This document shows, one piece after another, positions 16,518-24,404 of a stretch of 53,595 bases of DNA (position 1 is the first letter of the stretch; the number at the start of each line of letters is the position of its first letter). The stretch comes from Prosthecobacter vanneervenii (GTDB lineage: Bacteria; Verrucomicrobiota; Verrucomicrobiia; Verrucomicrobiales; Verrucomicrobiaceae): the NCBI RefSeq assembly GCF_014203095.1, contig NZ_JACHIG010000002.1, forward strand, positions 1 through 53,595. Reading direction: 5' to 3'. Below the pieces are notes generated by a model. That model saw only the letters and a program-made list of their open reading frames with translations. It was not told where the DNA came from and did not search any database. The translations under genes were made by a program, and so were the position numbers.

Positions 16518-17624
16518 TCAGGATTCAAAGTATTTCTTCATCATCACTTTGTCCTCAGCGCGGAATTCGCACTCCTCACGGCTGATCTGGCCTGTGGCGT
16601 AGAGATTGCGCAGGGCGTCGTCCATCGTCACCATGCCCACGCCTTTGCCGGTCTGCATCACGCCTCCCAGCATGTAGGTCTTGCCTTCGCGGATGCAGTT
16701 GCCCACAGCAGGCGTGTTCACCAGCACCTCCAGCGCCATCACGCGGCCGTTGCCGTCGATCTTGGGCACCAGCTGCTGGGAGAGAATGCCACGCAGGGAT
16801 TCAGACACCATGATTCGGATCTGATCGCGCTGGTCGATGGGGAACACGTCCAGCACACGGTCCAGGGTGCGGGCGGCGCTGCCAGTGTGCAGCGTGCCGA
16901 GCACAAGATGGCCCGTTTCTGCAGCGGTGATCGCCAGGGAGATCGTCTCAAGGTCGCGCATTTCACCCACCATGATCACGTCCGGGTCTTCACGCAGCGC
17001 ACCGCGCAGAGCGGCGGCAAACGAGGCCGTGTGGGTGTGCACCTCGCGCTGGTTCACGTGGCAGCCCTTGGGCTCGATGATGTATTCGATCGGGTCTTCC
17101 AGCGTGATGATGTGGTCCTCGCGCTCTTCATTGATGGAGTCCACCAGCGCGGCCAGGGTGGTGGATTTGCCGCAGCCCACGGGGCCCGTCACCAGGATGA
17201 GGCCGTTGTGGAAACGGGTCAGCGTCTTGGCGGTGGGCGGCAGGCCCAGCTCCTCCACCGACTTAATCTGCGTCTTGATCACACGAAACACCATGTCAAT
17301 CCCCAGACGCTGCTGCACCACGGAGGCACGGAAGCGGCCGTAGTTGGGTGAATACGCAAAGTCCACGTCCCCGCGGGATTCCAGCTGCTTGATCTGCGCC
17401 TCTCCCAGGAAGCCATAGGCCAGCCGACGTGCGTCCTCAGGCGTCAGCAGAGCGGCATTGTCCCAGATGGGCTGCAGATTGCCGTAGCGGCGCCAGACAG
17501 GCTGTGCGCCCGTGGCCAGATGCAGGTCGGATGCATCGTACTCCATGCAAAAGCGCAGGTAGTCATCCACGGAGCCTAAAACGGGAAGAAGATCTTGAGG
17601 AGGGGGTGGGTTGGTATCAGACAT
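16518..17624 (-). CDS. second PilT-family ATPase (PilT2/PilU-like)
   Basis: A 368-residue paralogue of the adjacent PilT. It has the same layout: N-terminal domain with YDASDLHLATGAQPVWRRYG, Walker A GPVGCGKST (Cys where PilT has Ser), Asp box (ITLEDPIEYI), Walker B (IMVGEMRD) and His box (GTLHTGSAART). The C-terminus ends KVMMKKYFES. PilT/PilU pairs are common in type IV pilus systems, where the second ATPase assists retraction under load. I cannot assign PilU rather than PilT2 from sequence alone. It lies 18 bp downstream of the 135-residue membrane protein and upstream of pilT, probably in one operon. Confidence 0.9.
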   Translation of the reverse strand: MSDTNPPPPQDLLPVLGSVDDYLRFCMEYDASDLHLATGAQPVWRRYGNLQPIWDNAALLTPEDARRLAYGFLGEAQIKQLESRGDVDFAYSPNYGRFRASVVQQRLGIDMVFRVIKTQIKSVEELGLPPTAKTLTRFHNGLILVTGPVGCGKSTTLAALVDSINEEREDHIITLEDPIEYIIEPKGCHVNQREVHTHTASFAAALRGALREDPDVIMVGEMRDLETISLAITAAETGHLVLGTLHTGSAARTLDRVLDVFPIDQRDQIRIMVSESLRGILSQQLVPKIDGNGRVMALEVLVNTPAVGNCIREGKTYMLGGVMQTGKGVGMVTMDDALRNLYATGQISREECEFRAEDKVMMKKYFES

Positions 17625-17642
17625 GTAGGGTGATGAAAGGGG

Positions 17643-18050
17643 CTAGACTGCTCCGGGCTCGGAGTCGTTCGGAGAAACTTTAGAACGCAGATAAGTTTCA
17701 AACCATTGGGTTCCGTAGTTTAAAACAGAACGCCGGGCAAAAGCGATGGCTGGACCAAGCAGCAGCGCCATCAGGCCGCTGCCTTTGGCTCCAGAGAGAA
17801 AATTCTCAGACCGGCCGCCAGCTCTGCCAGATGCGGAGGGCATGACGAGCTTGATCAGCGCCATCCCGGCGATGACTGCACCGCCGATCCACAGCGCGCG
17901 GTGCTTCTCGACACTGCGGGTCAAGAGCGCCTTCGGGCTCCACTCTTCGGCCGCCAGGGAGGCATGATGCGCCAGGGACGCACGTGCGTCCTCCAGATCT
18001 CGCAGGACCTGCTGCTTGGGGGTCAGTTGTTCTTGTTGCGGGCGAGCCAT
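17643..18050 (-). CDS. small membrane protein of the YqjD/YqjE-like cluster
   Basis: A 135-residue protein with an N-terminal acidic/basic helix (about 1-45), a central hydrophobic segment (LWIGGAVIAGMALIKLVM) and a second weaker one (GLMALLLGPAIAFA). The family is not recognised with certainty. Its position and overlap (28 bp with the YqjE-like gene) parallel the third gene, YqjK-like, of the enterobacterial yqjD-yqjE-yqjK set. Likely an inner-membrane stress protein; a functional link to the pilT genes just downstream is unproven. Confidence 0.7.
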   Translation of the reverse strand: MARPQQEQLTPKQQVLRDLEDARASLAHHASLAAEEWSPKALLTRSVEKHRALWIGGAVIAGMALIKLVMPSASGRAGGRSENFLSGAKGSGLMALLLGPAIAFARRSVLNYGTQWFETYLRSKVSPNDSEPGAV

Positions 18051-18424
18051 TCGCGATCCCGGCGGAATTGGTTGAAGGATTCCTCAAAAAGCTGCATGCC
18101 TCGCAGCCGGTTTTTGAGTCCGGCCAGCAGCAGCAGGCCCAGAAAGAGGTGAATGCCAGCGCCACCCAGCGCCACGCGGGTCCAGTGCCAGCCGTAGGCT
18201 TCCGCAATCATCCACACCAGCGCTGGCGCAGCCAGCATCCAGCCGATGATGAAAGCCGTGAGCGACATCATAAACATGCCGGTAAGTCCGGAAACGCGGC
18301 CTGCGGCCTCCTGCCCTTCGATGTGGAGCAGCCTGCCACGTGCCTCGATGTACAGCGCCACAGCGCGCAGCAGTCCTGCTGCGCTGGCGCGTTCCTCGGG
18401 AGCGGGGGGCGAGCCTGAGTTCAT
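18023..18424 (-). CDS. YqjE / holin-X-like membrane protein
   Basis: A 133-residue protein with two long membrane segments (about 45-72: LTGMFMMSLTAFIIGWMLAA; and about 83-103: GGAGIHLFLGLLLLAG), a cytoplasmic N-terminal amphipathic helix (LYIEARGRLLHIEGQEA) and a basic C-terminal helix. This matches the plan of YqjE-type proteins (PF07332, also called phage-holin-X-like). It sits between a DUF883/YqjD-like gene (30 bp upstream) and the 135-residue protein, whose start it overlaps. Confidence 0.75.
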   Translation of the reverse strand: MNSGSPPAPEERASAAGLLRAVALYIEARGRLLHIEGQEAAGRVSGLTGMFMMSLTAFIIGWMLAAPALVWMIAEAYGWHWTRVALGGAGIHLFLGLLLLAGLKNRLRGMQLFEESFNQFRRDREWLARNKNN

Positions 18425-18453
18425 GAATTAGACTTAGGGACTCAGATGGAGCT

Positions 18454-18819
18454 TCAGCGTCGCAAAATAGCCCCGACAACAAAGCCAATGCCAAAGGCCG
18501 TCAGCAGAGCCTGCAGCGGCTTTTCACGGGCAAACTTCTCCGCCTCGGCGCGCAGGTCATCGTAGCGCACACGGGCTTGGTTCAGCGTCTGGTCGGCGAT
18601 CTCTTCGGCGCGGTCACGAATGTCAGTGGCACGCTGCTCAGCAGTAGTGCGGAACTGCTGTGCGCGGGTTTCGGCGGCGGAGCGGAATTCGGTCACCTTC
18701 TGCGCGGCGGCGGCACGCAGCTCTTCGGCGGCCTTCATCGCGCTGGCCTTCGCGGCCTGAAAGGGATCATGAGGCACGGCGCTGCCAAAGGGCGAATCTG
18801 CGGTGGGGTTCTCAGTCAT
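18454..18819 (-). CDS. DUF883/YqjD/ElaB-like protein
   Basis: A 121-residue protein: acidic N-terminus, a long Ala-rich heptad-type helix (about 20-95) and a C-terminal membrane anchor with the glycine pattern FGIGFVVGAILRR, characteristic of YqjD/ElaB (DUF883) proteins. In E. coli these are tail-anchored and bind ribosomes in stationary phase. I prefer the ATG at 18819 (MTENPTADSPFG) to one at 18930, whose extra 37 residues look non-coding. First gene of the apparent yqj-like/pilT transcription unit. Confidence 0.8.
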   Translation of the reverse strand: MTENPTADSPFGSAVPHDPFQAAKASAMKAAEELRAAAAQKVTEFRSAAETRAQQFRTTAEQRATDIRDRAEEIADQTLNQARVRYDDLRAEAEKFAREKPLQALLTAFGIGFVVGAILRR

Positions 18820-19072
18820 GGGGGGGGCGGACAGTAAAGGGTTTATGCAGGAGCTTTCACTCACGGGAAGTTTCCGCTCAGCGCCGAAGAATAAAGACTC
18901 CCGCGCCTCTTGGCGAGAGGAAAAAAGCATGCCTGCGCTTAATCTTGCCCCGGCATGCAGCCCGCAGGCTGCGGCCGCCTAAAGCACCATTCATGCACCA
19001 GGCGCATCACCCCTCGCGCCCCCCAGCTTGCCGAGGAGCAAAAGCGCAGTTGCGCACGCAGGATCAACACGT

Positions 19073-19735
19073 TTAGGCGCTGCGGCCGTTTCTGCCGCGC
19101 AGAAGCGTGCTCTTCCGTGCGTGGGCGGTGACCACAGGAGCCTTGCGGCGTGCCAGCAACGCCGTGAGCTGCAGCGAGGCGTTTTGCTGCTTGGCCAGCG
19201 CCAGCTCGGACTTCACGGCAGCCAGCTCAGTTTCCAGAGCCTGAATGCGCAGCGTCTCCATCGCTGGCAGCGCGGGCAGCGCAGGCTTGGGCACGGACGG
19301 CGGTGGGGGCGGCGGAACTGCCACCGGTTTGACCGCCAGCGCAGCCTCTAGTTCGGAGATCTTGATTTTGGCGGCAGCCAGTTCGGCGGCCTTGGCATCA
19401 GAGTTGGTCAGCACTTGCTGGCAGGCCTTGTCCAGCTCCTTCAGAGCATGTGCGCCGTTCATCTCCGTCTGCACCAACTGGGTGGAAAGCTCAGCACGCA
19501 GCGCATCAAACTGCCGCTGCATCTTCGCACGCCAGGACTTCGAGTCATGGTGCGCTCCCGTCACCTCCATCTCCTGGATCGCCAACTGCTTGTTCATCTT
19601 CACCCCCTCGGCGCTCAGGCGGCGGTTGGAGCGGTAGAGCGCCAGCATCCGTCCCAGGGACAGCAGAAACATGATGGAGACAATGCTGAGGCCGATGATC
19701 ATGGCCATGACGTCCTGACTCAATTCTTTGTTCAT
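19073..19735 (-). CDS. membrane-anchored coiled-coil protein, paralogue 1
   Basis: A 220-residue protein with one N-terminal TM (MIIGLSIVSIMFLLSLG), a long cytoplasmic coiled coil with SKSWRAKMQRQFDALRAEL, a Pro-rich hinge (VPPPPPPSVPKP near 142) and a second coiled coil, ending in a basic tail. The family is unknown. The next gene upstream on the same strand has the same plan and the related stretch SNAWRGEVQRMFDAFRAEF, so the two are paralogues. Scaffold or LapA/ZipA-like envelope roles are possible, but nothing specific is shown. Confidence 0.7.
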   Translation of the reverse strand: MNKELSQDVMAMIIGLSIVSIMFLLSLGRMLALYRSNRRLSAEGVKMNKQLAIQEMEVTGAHHDSKSWRAKMQRQFDALRAELSTQLVQTEMNGAHALKELDKACQQVLTNSDAKAAELAAAKIKISELEAALAVKPVAVPPPPPPSVPKPALPALPAMETLRIQALETELAAVKSELALAKQQNASLQLTALLARRKAPVVTAHARKSTLLRGRNGRSA

Positions 19736-19843
19736 TAGCGTGGGTTGTGCAGCAAATCTTGTTCCAAATCAATCAGGCTTGCGGTCCTTCGCTTTCGCAG
19801 ACTTTCAAGACCTCGGCGGCTGGGTTCAGGGCATGTTCAGGGC

Positions 19844-20281
19844 TCAGGAAATGTTCAGCGCAGGCACCGGCAGCACGGGCTTCTCATCGGCGTCCACGCC
19901 GCGTGTCACCACCGTGCCCGAAGGCAGCGGCGGGGAGGAGAGCGCCACGGGCCGGACGGGCTTGCTCATCGACTCGGTGCGTTTCTGGATTTCCTGATAG
20001 CGCGCCTCGGATTCCTCCAGACGCTTGGAAAATTCCGCGCGGAAGGCGTCAAACATGCGCTGCACCTCGCCTCGCCATGCATTCGAATCCGACTTCACGG
20101 AGAGAATCTCCTGGTGCTGAAAGAGCACCTGCTGCTCCATCTTTTCGGCGCTGATCCGCAGGCGCTCATTCTTGCGCAGCAGAAAAACAATCCGAATCAT
20201 CGAAAGGAGAAGCAAGCCTCCCACGATCGTTAAACTCAACTTCAGAGTCGGCACATCCAGGGCGATTTGGGATAGATCCAT
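19844..20281 (-). CDS. membrane-anchored coiled-coil protein, paralogue 2
   Basis: A 145-residue protein: TM at about 12-35 (LKLSLTIVGGLLLLSMIRIVF), coiled coil with QQVLFQHQEI and SNAWRGEVQRMFDAFRAEF, and a Pro/Val-rich tail. The start at 20281 (MDLSQ) matches the layout of the downstream paralogue; an ATG at 20311 adds 10 residues. It probably forms a pair with the gene at 19073, 108 bp downstream. No known family recognised. Confidence 0.65.
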   Translation of the reverse strand: MDLSQIALDVPTLKLSLTIVGGLLLLSMIRIVFLLRKNERLRISAEKMEQQVLFQHQEILSVKSDSNAWRGEVQRMFDAFRAEFSKRLEESEARYQEIQKRTESMSKPVRPVALSSPPLPSGTVVTRGVDADEKPVLPVPALNIS

Positions 20282-20453
20282 GGCGGCGCACGAGAGCACG
20301 AACCGTTCCACAAAGCAACGCGCTATCCTTATTTTTACCCACGCAGAGGCTTAGCCTGATAATCAGCTTTGCAGAAGGAAATCCTAAATCTCCAGGCCCA
20401 CATGGCGCGCAGAGAAATATTCGAACCCAAAATGCTCCAGACGGGCGGGCTTC

Positions 20454-22187
20454 CTACTTCGCCTCCGCCTTCTTAGCAGCCCCTTTTTTACGCGCACCCT
20501 TCGCATTCACATCGGGCCTCTTCCAGGAGCCCAGCGGCAGCACCTGCGCACGCGCAGCCCAGGCATCCCAGGCGGCGGCCATGCTACGCACGCGATCCGG
20601 TTCCTCAGAGGCCAGATCGTGCTGCTCAGCGCGGTCTTTGGAGATGTCGTACAGCTCCCACGGCTGGTCCTCCTTGGCCACCAGCTTCCACGGGCCCATG
20701 CGGTGCGCGCGGTTGCCCTCATGCTCCCAGAAAATCGACCGCGTGTCATCATGGGCGCTCTTTTGCAGCACGGGCATCAGGCTCACGCCTTCCAGCGGCT
20801 GAATGCTCCGCCCTTCCACCTCGGCAGGATACTTCGCGCCCGCCACATCCACACACGTGGCCATGATGTCGATCAGGTGCCCCGGCTGGCTCTCAATCCT
20901 CCCACGCTGCGCCTCCGGCAGCCCTGCGGGCCAATACGCGATCAGCGGCGTGGAGATTCCCCCCTCATGCACAAAGTGCTTGTACTCCCGGTGTGGCGTG
21001 TTGGACACATTGGCCCACGCTTCGCCATAGGCGATGTAGTCGTTCGGCCCTCCTGGCGTGATACCCTGCCCTTGCCGCACCGGCTGCCCGTCCCGCGTCT
21101 GCTTGGGGATCACATCCAGCCGGATCGCGTCCTGCGCGATGACAGGAAAGGTCTGTGTATTGAATTTCGGTGGCGTGGCCTGCCGTCCGATCGGCTCCTG
21201 GCAGCCGCCATTGTCCTGCAGGAAAAAGATCAGCGTATTGTCCAGCTGCCCGTGCTTCTCCAGCTCCGCCAGCACACGACCGATGCCCTGGTCCATGCGG
21301 TCAATCATCGCCGCAAAGACCTCCATGCACCGCGTCTCCCAGGCGCGGTCCTTCACCTGCGACCAGTCTCCCTTCGTGGGCGAGAGCCCCGCATCCGCCG
21401 CCACCAGCCCCGCCTTCTTCAGGCGCAGCAGGCGCGCCTGCCGCACGGACTCGTAGCCCGCATCATACCTGCCATGGTATTTTTTCACATCTTCTGGTAG
21501 CGCGTGCATGGGCCAGTGGGCGGCGGTGTAGGCCATGTACATGAAGAAAGGCTGCTGCGCGTGGTCCCGCGCATGCTCGCCGATGTAGCGCACCGCGTGG
21601 TCGCTGATGGCATCCGTATAATAATACTGCTTCGGCTGGTATTCCGCGTCGGCAAAGGGGGAGATCATGGCGTCATCCCGCGTCAGGGTGCCGGGATCAT
21701 AAAAACTGCCCGCGCCGGTGATGGTGCCGTAAAAGCGGTCAAAGCCCCGGTGCAGCGGCCAGTTGTGCTTCGGCCCCTCGGGCACGGCATGCTTCGTCAC
21801 ATGCCACTTGCCCACGCCGTAGGTGCGGTAGCCGGCGGGCCGCAGCACCTCGGCGATCGTCCGGCTGCGCGCGCTCAGGTCTCCGCGATACCCCTCCTGC
21901 CCGCGGTCCTCCATCATGTGCCCGATCCCCGCCTGATGCGGGTACAGCCCCGTGAGCAGCGAGGCCCGCGTGGGGCAGCAGCGTCCCGTATTATAAAACT
22001 GGCTCAGCCTCACCCCGCCCTTCGCCAGCCGGTCCAGATTCGGCGTCTCGATCTCTCCGCCATAGCAGCCGATGTCCGAGAATCCCATGTCATCCGACAT
22101 GATGAGAATGATGTTGGGCTGGGCGGCGGAGAGGGTGGACGCTGTCAGTGCGAAAGAGGTGAGCAGAATGTGGAAGCGGCTGGGCAT
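20454..22187 (-). CDS. secreted formylglycine sulfatase, arylsulfatase A-like
   Basis: A 577-residue sulfatase. The signal peptide (HILLTSFALTASTLSA) is followed by the alkaline-phosphatase-fold N-terminal metal site NIILIMSDDMGFSDIGCYGG. The active-site signature is CCPTRASLLTG, in which the first Cys of C-x-P-x-R would be converted to formylglycine; maturation needs an FGE/anSME elsewhere. Other family marks are GVGKWHVTKHA, the DNGG motif and WPAGLP. The C-terminus ends in a Lys/Ala-rich tail (ARKKGAAKKAEAK) also seen on the sulfatase at 48314. Length is typical of arylsulfatases (about 480-600). The ATG at 22187 directly precedes the signal sequence. The substrate cannot be read from sequence; sulfated polysaccharides are likely. 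Confidence 0.93.
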   Translation of the reverse strand: MPSRFHILLTSFALTASTLSAAQPNIILIMSDDMGFSDIGCYGGEIETPNLDRLAKGGVRLSQFYNTGRCCPTRASLLTGLYPHQAGIGHMMEDRGQEGYRGDLSARSRTIAEVLRPAGYRTYGVGKWHVTKHAVPEGPKHNWPLHRGFDRFYGTITGAGSFYDPGTLTRDDAMISPFADAEYQPKQYYYTDAISDHAVRYIGEHARDHAQQPFFMYMAYTAAHWPMHALPEDVKKYHGRYDAGYESVRQARLLRLKKAGLVAADAGLSPTKGDWSQVKDRAWETRCMEVFAAMIDRMDQGIGRVLAELEKHGQLDNTLIFFLQDNGGCQEPIGRQATPPKFNTQTFPVIAQDAIRLDVIPKQTRDGQPVRQGQGITPGGPNDYIAYGEAWANVSNTPHREYKHFVHEGGISTPLIAYWPAGLPEAQRGRIESQPGHLIDIMATCVDVAGAKYPAEVEGRSIQPLEGVSLMPVLQKSAHDDTRSIFWEHEGNRAHRMGPWKLVAKEDQPWELYDISKDRAEQHDLASEEPDRVRSMAAAWDAWAARAQVLPLGSWKRPDVNAKGARKKGAAKKAEAK

Positions 22188-22304
22188 GGCTGGGAAAAGG
22201 GAACGAAGGGCAGGCGCGGTTCTCACGCGGAACTGCGTGCAGAATCAACCAACGCCTATCGAAAAACGTCAGGACGTGCTCTATAGCACGCTCTCCCACC
22301 TTTC

Positions 22305-22755
22305 ATGCCCGCCTCCACTGAGTTCCCCATCTGGAAAATCCACGCTGACATTCTGCGCACGTTGCATGGCAACGGCAACCGACTGGTGCTGGTGGCACCC
22401 GCGGGCTCTGGCAAGACGACGCAGATGCTACTGGATGCGGGCGTGGCCGGAGAAAAAATGATCGTGGCGCTGCAGGATGATCGTGCGCTGCAGAAGGTGG
22501 GCGCGGTGGTCTTCGATGACTTTCATGAGCGCAATCTGCTCAGCGATGTGACCCTCGCTTTGGTGAAGCATCTACAGCAGAGCCAGCGACTTGAAGATGC
22601 TGGTGATGTCTGCCGCACTGAATGCGGAGCCAGTGGCGGCGTATTTAAACACATACCCCATTCTCATTTCCGAAGGGCTGAGCTTTCCTTTGGAGGTGGG
22701 CTACCTGCCGCTGCCGGATCAGCGCCCTTTCACCGTGCAGGCGGCGGAGATAGTT
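22305..22755 (+). pseudogene. hrpB: decayed hrpB-type DEAH helicase
   Basis: Pieces of an HrpB-like ATP-dependent helicase. The N-terminus (FPIWKIHADILRTL) and Walker A (APAGSGKTTQM) are intact to about 22467. The sequence then jumps directly to QDDRALQKVGAVVFDDFHERN, missing roughly 60-80 residues between motifs I and II. Near 22590 the reading frame shifts, and LKMLVMSAALNAEPVAAYL (motif III and following) continues in another frame to about 22752. Everything after PFTVQAAEIV is gone and AT-rich foreign sequence begins. A full HrpB has about 800 residues. The internal deletion, the frameshift and the truncation together mark it as dead. Confidence 0.85.
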
Positions 22756-22791
22756 AAATCAGTAAAAGATCCGTTTAGTAAAACAAGTTAT

Positions 22792-24402
22792 TTATCGGTC
22801 ACTTCGTTTTATAGATATGCGGGTCCGAATTTGACGCACCATTTTGAGTTGATCCCTCCAGTTGGGAATATTTGAAAACTGCGATACAAGCTTTTCTAAA
22901 AGCTCTATGCTTTTGTTTAGATATTCTCGCGCTTCTTTTAAACGCTTCCTTTTGATAAGAAGAGACCCAACCCTTGCGCTGGTTGATGCATATCCTTGCT
23001 GATAATCTATATTTTCTGGGTCGAATTCCAACAAAATTTGGCTGATGCTTAAATCCTCCTTATACGAACGATAAGCCTGCTCAAGATCTCCTTTGGCAGA
23101 AAAGATGCCAGCGACCTGATGGTGTGATGACGCCAATCCCTCCTGCCATGCCACATTCGTTGGGTCAAGTTTGACTAGATTGAGGGAGATAGTTAGGGAT
23201 TTCTCGGCAGCATCATGAGCCTTGTCCAGTTCCGACTGAGATTTGAAAATAGAACCCAACTTAGAATAAGAGACCCCTACGCAATGTTGCCAATCTGCGT
23301 TTAAAGGATCTAGCCTAACACACTTTTCGCCAATAATCAAAGCCTCTGTGAACGCCTGCTTTGCCAAATTCAACTTGCTCTGTGATTGAAGAATGCCTCC
23401 GAGGTGAAGGTAGATTGAGGCGAGATGCACTTGAAACCTAATGTCATCTGGAAACTCGGCCGCGAGTTTTTTTGACAAAGTGAGTCCATTATTCGCGTAT
23501 ATGAAGGCGGAATCGAAATCACCCTTTTTCTTGAGGACAGCGCTTATTTTTTCATATGCCGTGCTCAGCCGATGCGTCCACATTCTTTCCATGGGGGAGT
23601 CGTTAACCAACTCTTGGTAGGTAGACAAGCACTCTTCATAAGCAGTAATTGCTTCATCAAATTTTCCTAGATTTTGGGAGATATCACCATTCAAGCACAG
23701 TGCTAAACCAACGATCGACTTGCGCGATGCAGTCCTTGCCAAGCCAAGCGCTTGGCTGGCGAGAGTGAGAATCTGGGAACTTTCCCCCCGGCTGTTTCTT
23801 ACAAAACCGATGCTGATTAAACTCATTGCTTGTGCAGCGCCCGAAAGCATCTTTGCATTTTCCAACTCCTGGAGTGCCGCTGCAAGAGCCAGTCGGTCTT
23901 CAGGATGAGCCGTGTCAACGAAATCTTGATCCAACTTTTCAAGATCTTCTTCGACAGATACTGCGCCGGAGCAAAGCTGGTGATAGATCCACTCAATACG
24001 TGCCTGAGCCAAAGGCTTACTTGCAAAGCACTCTGCGGCTTTCGCGGACCACATTCCGAAATGCTTTTTCTTGTAAAGAAATAGATGCTCACGCAAAAGG
24101 AGGCGGCTCTTTTCATGCACATTTACGGCCATTTCTCCACGAGCTCGAAAACTCTCAATGAGAGATAAACACTTTAAGTCTTCTACAATAGAAATTCCTT
24201 CCTCGATTGGAATATCTAGTATCTTTGCAAGAATACAGCCGTCGAACCAGTGGGGAATGGAAGCCGCTTCCAATGCATTTTTCAGTCTTAATTTATCTTG
24301 CTCAGACCTGTTAGGGAATGCCAGATCAACCGCTGCAAAACATAATTGGATAGGATCTCCACCAGCAGACTGAAGGATGCGTAAGGCGAGATGAAGATCC
24401 AT
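22792..24402 (-). CDS. winged-helix/TPR protein, second half of a split STAND system
   Basis: A protein of about 536 residues. Residues about 35-110 resemble the winged-helix domain that follows the NTPase core in STAND proteins (PHWFDGCILAKILDI, then VNVHEKSRLLLREHL). From about 180 on lie TPR-like helical repeats with recurring G-x-I...S-x-L--A and D-P-x-N-x-x-WQ marks (WQHCVGVSYSKLGSIF, WQEGLASSHHQVAGIF). The ATG at 24402 begins two bases after the stop of the SEFIR-NTPase gene, giving tight coupling; an in-frame ATG at 24441 would overlap it. Together the two genes reconstruct SEFIR-NTPase-WHD-TPR, the plan of a single STAND protein. AT-rich codon use contrasts with the flanking genes, indicating horizontal acquisition. 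The TPRs are the probable sensor part; no target is shown. Confidence 0.8.
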   Translation of the reverse strand: MDLHLALRILQSAGGDPIQLCFAAVDLAFPNRSEQDKLRLKNALEAASIPHWFDGCILAKILDIPIEEGISIVEDLKCLSLIESFRARGEMAVNVHEKSRLLLREHLFLYKKKHFGMWSAKAAECFASKPLAQARIEWIYHQLCSGAVSVEEDLEKLDQDFVDTAHPEDRLALAAALQELENAKMLSGAAQAMSLISIGFVRNSRGESSQILTLASQALGLARTASRKSIVGLALCLNGDISQNLGKFDEAITAYEECLSTYQELVNDSPMERMWTHRLSTAYEKISAVLKKKGDFDSAFIYANNGLTLSKKLAAEFPDDIRFQVHLASIYLHLGGILQSQSKLNLAKQAFTEALIIGEKCVRLDPLNADWQHCVGVSYSKLGSIFKSQSELDKAHDAAEKSLTISLNLVKLDPTNVAWQEGLASSHHQVAGIFSAKGDLEQAYRSYKEDLSISQILLEFDPENIDYQQGYASTSARVGSLLIKRKRLKEAREYLNKSIELLEKLVSQFSNIPNWRDQLKMVRQIRTRISIKRSDR

Positions 24403-24404
24403 AA

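Noticed and set aside
15365..17351. Plus-strand open frames opposite the two PilT genes
   Set aside because: His/Val/Gly-rich shadow sequence; the minus strand encodes complete PilT proteins with all ATPase motifs.
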